Origin: Silurus meridionalis | Taxonomy: Eukaryota; Chordata; Actinopteri; Siluriformes; Siluridae | Length of the DNA: 64,000 nt | Direction: 5' to 3' | NCBI RefSeq assembly: GCF_014805685.1 | Contig: NC_060911.1 | Span: 6,853,212 to 6,917,211 of the forward strand | Shown: piece by piece, positions 60,553 to 64,000 of the stretch | Numbering within the stretch: position 1 is the stretch's first letter | How the letters are laid out: every line of letters starts with the position of its first letter | Program-made: the position numbers and the translations under genes | Notes under the pieces: generated by a model | The model's database searches: none | Told to the model about the DNA's origin: nothing | The model's input: the letters and a program-made list of their open reading frames with translations, nothing else

Positions 60553-62021
60553 CTGAGTGTTTCTGTGTACGAGATGGTGATCAGAAAGTTATTATAAGCA
60601 GGCACCTCATGGCTGTTATTGTATAATGGCTAATCTATTTTCTGCATTCTGCCCATCTCAGTCCCACATTAAATCAACAGAGTGTTAGGAGTGGAATTCA
60701 CACAACAATGGCCTTTCTCCTCCTCTCTCAGTAAGCATGTCGGTGTAAGCATGTGTGTATGTGCGTTCTCAGAGCATAGGCATCCCAACCCACCCGCTCC
60801 TGTTTTCTGACTCACAAGCACTGTGAATTATTTTTCAGCCCTCCCTTTGTATTCCACACAAATGTCTCCCTTGCCATAAAATGTTGTGTCTACAGGAAGG
60901 CGTTAAGTCCACATGAATCCTCTGCATGATGAATCAGCCCGGGCTGGCACCGCTTTCGGATTAATGGGTTGAAACAATACTGAATGTTCATGTAAACAAA
61001 ACACGGCACTGATTAAACCACCAAACAGCAGTCACTAGTTTTCTCCAAACTACGACGCTATACGTCACGATATTCTCCATCATTTCTTTTGCATATTCAT
61101 AAGAGCATTTCTGTATGGAGACTTTGTCATTGTGAAGAATAGACTATCCCCGATATTTAGTATGCTAGCTAGCTATACTAGTAAGTTTATACACTACTTC
61201 GTTAGCTAGCTAATAGAGTTTTTATGTAAGTATGTGACAAAAAATACTCCAACCTACTCGTATCTTCAAGTCAAACATGCTAACTGACTGTAGTGAGTAC
61301 TTATATTGACGGCGAAAGAACATACCACCATTTCAGGGCTACTGCGAAGTTCAATATTTTATATCTAAATATCGATGTAATATTAAATATATTTTGGGCG
61401 AGAGACCAACTGTTAAAACTTCTATAAGTGATTTTTGTTGTAATTTTAAATATAATAAATATATAACTGTAAACATTTTTAATTGTTTAATTATAAAAAT
61501 GGTATTGCCATTGGCAACAAAATAAAGCGCTTCAGGACAACCTTAACATAATATAATTAATACAATACAAAAGAAAATGCAATAAAAAATTTGATCTCTT
61601 ACTTTCTTACCGAGCAAGTTCTGATGTATCTTGTTAAGTGTGTGAGTGAGCGGAAGTCATTGATTGGACCTGAACGCATGTTATCAGTGGCAGGTCTGGA
61701 CGAGGTCGTGCACAAAGCCCTATCAGCCGCCAATTATTACCTTTTGCTCTTATCACGGCTGCGCAGCCTGTTCCGCTTCCACTCTCTCATAGAGGGCTGC
61801 ATGTCCCATAATTCATCAGTTAAGGAGGGCCCCTCTTTTTTGACACATGTACAGATTAAAGCTAATTAGAGGTGCGTAGCATATCGTCTATTTTTTTTTT
61901 TAATGAAGGGCTGCTGAGGTCATTTTCACATCAATTCAGGTTGAAAAAGAAGATGGTTAGAGAATTCTTTCTGAACTGAATATCCTTATCAGAGGTATGG
62001 GATCTTGCAATGACCTGATTG

Positions 62022-62024
<3 letters not shown>
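60551..62024. other. Unique sequence with conserved-element look, no gene seen
   Basis: The part at 61660-61880 is compositionally distinct from its AT-rich left flank and resembles a conserved non-coding element. The 92-codon frame across it has no domain. Confidence 0.4.
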
Positions 62025-62081
<57 letters not shown>

Positions 62082-62083
62082 CA
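62025..62083. repeat. (AC)n microsatellite
   Basis: An AC array with one G interruption near 62075. Confidence 0.96.
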
Positions 62084-62507
62084 ATGGGCATTGAATTTTT
62101 ACCTGCAGCATTTCAATCAAATGATGAATCAACAAAAAAAAAAGAGCAAAACAGCATTCTAATTATCTTTGATGATATAGCAGCAAGATGACATAGGAGC
62201 AATCACGTCTCCCGGATGAAACAAACCTTGCCGATCACTCGCTGAGACAGTGTGTGTGAAGTTAGGCTACCTGCTGTGTGTCAATACTTCGTCTGTCATG
62301 CCTTCACAGCGCTCTATATATTGATTAAGCCATAGATCACCGAGGACCTACAAGACATTATTTCTAATTAAAAAGTAAGCTATAAATTGTGTGTTTTATT
62401 ACGCCTGGCCACTAAATAACCAGAGGGAGAAGAGAGAGAGAGGGAGTCACTATGGAGGGTTTAAAAGAGCAATAAAAAATGAGACTGAGACACTGAAGCA
62501 TCCAGTA

Positions 62508-62508
<1 letters not shown>

Positions 62509-62565
<57 letters not shown>
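62509..62565. repeat. (AC)28 microsatellite
   Basis: A perfect AC array. Confidence 0.97.
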
Positions 62566-62569
<4 letters not shown>

Positions 62570-64000
62570 TACAGAGACACACTTAATGAGAGCTTCCTCA
62601 TCATTTGAGTGAGTGAATTGCAAAGACGGTGCACTCGCTGAATAAATCTACTGTTTCGCACAAAACATGAGATCTCTTGCCGTTTTTTCGCACCAGAGGC
62701 AGTGTGAATATAGTAACATCAAATCTTTTTTTATATCTCACAAATTGGCAACTCATGAAATGCTTTCTGTGGCTGAAGTTTCTAGAAAGTTCCTTTCCCA
62801 CCCATTCATTTAGCTTGCCTAATCTTGTACTGGGAATTTTACAAAGCAAGCTCTCCAGCATTTGCCAGTAAAATGTTAATCTTCACTCTACAATGTACCA
62901 GACCTGTTATCCTTTACACATTTTGCGTAGGAGCTCGGCCAGTTTAACATCAGAGTGCGCAGCTAAATGTTTTTACTCAAAACGATACAAAAAGGTGCTG
63001 TGTGTTTTTCCTGAAAAAAAATGAATATATGCTAATCAACAGCATATGAATCTGGAATTACCTGTGCAGGCGTTTTATCAACTGGCGCCACCTAGAAGAT
63101 CTGCCATTGAATATGTTCAACAAATCTTTTTTTTATTATTTATTAAAAATATGCAAAACAATTCTCTTTCACACACTGGTGTTCTTTCATTTTTTGCTTC
63201 CATGTTTTATATAACATTCTACAATAAAATAGTTGTCAAAGAACACACTAGAACAGTTATCCTTCTGAAGCATATTTGAAAATACTCTCGAAGCAATTTT
63301 AATTTCGACACAGAAATGGACTGACTGAAGCCTGATATACAGTATATGGCTGCGTCCGAAACAGAAATCAGCTGCCTTCATGCCTACATTTCTTTTAATA
63401 TTTCACTTCTTGACACTTGACGTATTAGCTATATTTCAGGACATTGCATTTGAATGAAAAAAAAAACCTTTTTAATGAAGGTAGATGTGTAAAAGGACCA
63501 GGATCAGATTCTGGTACAGATTTTTTGTATAGTCCTGTTGGTTTACTTTATATGTCAAAAGCAGCAGCCAAACTCAATCCCTTATAGCATCTCAAATATA
63601 TCCTGAAGATAATATGTAGGATTGGGAAAATGTAAGGTGAAACTTAGTTTAATACTGGTTCATCATCATCATCTGGATTTTAAGCTGGTCTAATCACGAA
63701 CTATAATAGTAAAGAAAGAATATCAAATTAAAAAAAAAAAGAACCATCACTTTATCTAGCCAATCTTGAATGGCTTCCTCTTGGCCATAAATTGCACTAG
63801 GGTATATAGAGTGTGGAAGCTATTTTACTCAAAGTAAGGTAAATGCCACAAATTCCCCTTCTCAGCACTTTGTGGTTCCCTGATAATGTGTCATGTTTTG
63901 TTCCTAGTTCTCCTTTTGTTAGTAGTCTGGTTTTATTTCCTTCCATTCTAGTCAGATGGCTTTTGTGTCGGCAAGCGTTCTTGTTTTATTGCCGTCCTAC
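62566..64000. other. Unique sequence to the right edge, no gene seen
   Basis: AT-rich, with frames up to 86 codons that lack domains. The last 110 bp (TGTCATGTTTTGTTCCTAGT from 63890) resemble the start of some fish LTRs or other repeats and run off the edge. Confidence 0.4.

Overview
This window looks like non-coding nuclear DNA from a ray-finned fish, probably an ostariophysan and perhaps a catfish. I base this on very dense, long (CA)n, (TC)n and (AT)n microsatellites, many decayed Tc1/mariner elements of families I recognise from teleost genomes, CR1/L2-type LINE tails ending in short direct repeats, and tRNA-derived SINEs. I find no rRNA, tRNA gene, CRISPR array or bacterial-style operon. 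Nearly every open frame above 60 codons is either a microsatellite read-through ([24 protein letters not shown]) or falls in a repeat. The species assignment is inference.

Only one gene fragment is well supported. It is a candidate first coding exon on the minus strand at 24466-24520: an ATG after an in-frame stop, an 18-codon hydrophobic signal-peptide-like stretch, then a perfect GTGAGT donor, with a CCAAT-type palindrome upstream. If it is real, positions 1-24459 are intron 1 (or more) of a secreted or membrane protein gene, and everything to the right is upstream or intergenic. I cannot name the gene.

Layout. 1-5450: a Tc1-like remnant, LINE 3' tails, (TC)n and (AT)n. 5452-7305: a decayed Tc1 element split by an 876-bp hAT-like element with an 8-bp target duplication. 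8200-15600: microsatellites, an L2-type tail, two tRNA-derived SINEs, a GGAT minisatellite and a rearranged LINE piece. 16000-24000: two more Tc1 remnants, a 785-bp inverted-repeat element with a target duplication, a 104-bp (TC)n, a 470-bp polypurine tract and a LINE reverse transcriptase fragment. 24400-24700: the candidate exon and promoter. 25200-35100: LINE tails, two Tc1 fragments of a third family, a solo LTR with perfect 5-bp duplications, a striking palindrome cluster at 33145-33235 and a 197-bp (AT)n(AC)n. 35160-49130: a dense Tc1 zone with three related internally deleted copies (35428, 44631, 46689), remnants of a second family, two adjacent minisatellites and a LINE nested in a terminal-inverted-repeat element. 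49130-64000: mostly unique AT-rich sequence with microsatellites and several stretches that resemble conserved non-coding elements.

The repeats do not form a working system: every transposase and reverse transcriptase seen is frameshifted, internally deleted or truncated. Repeat family names come from recognition of sequence, not a database search, and repeat boundaries are approximate except where a target duplication or terminal dinucleotide fixes them.
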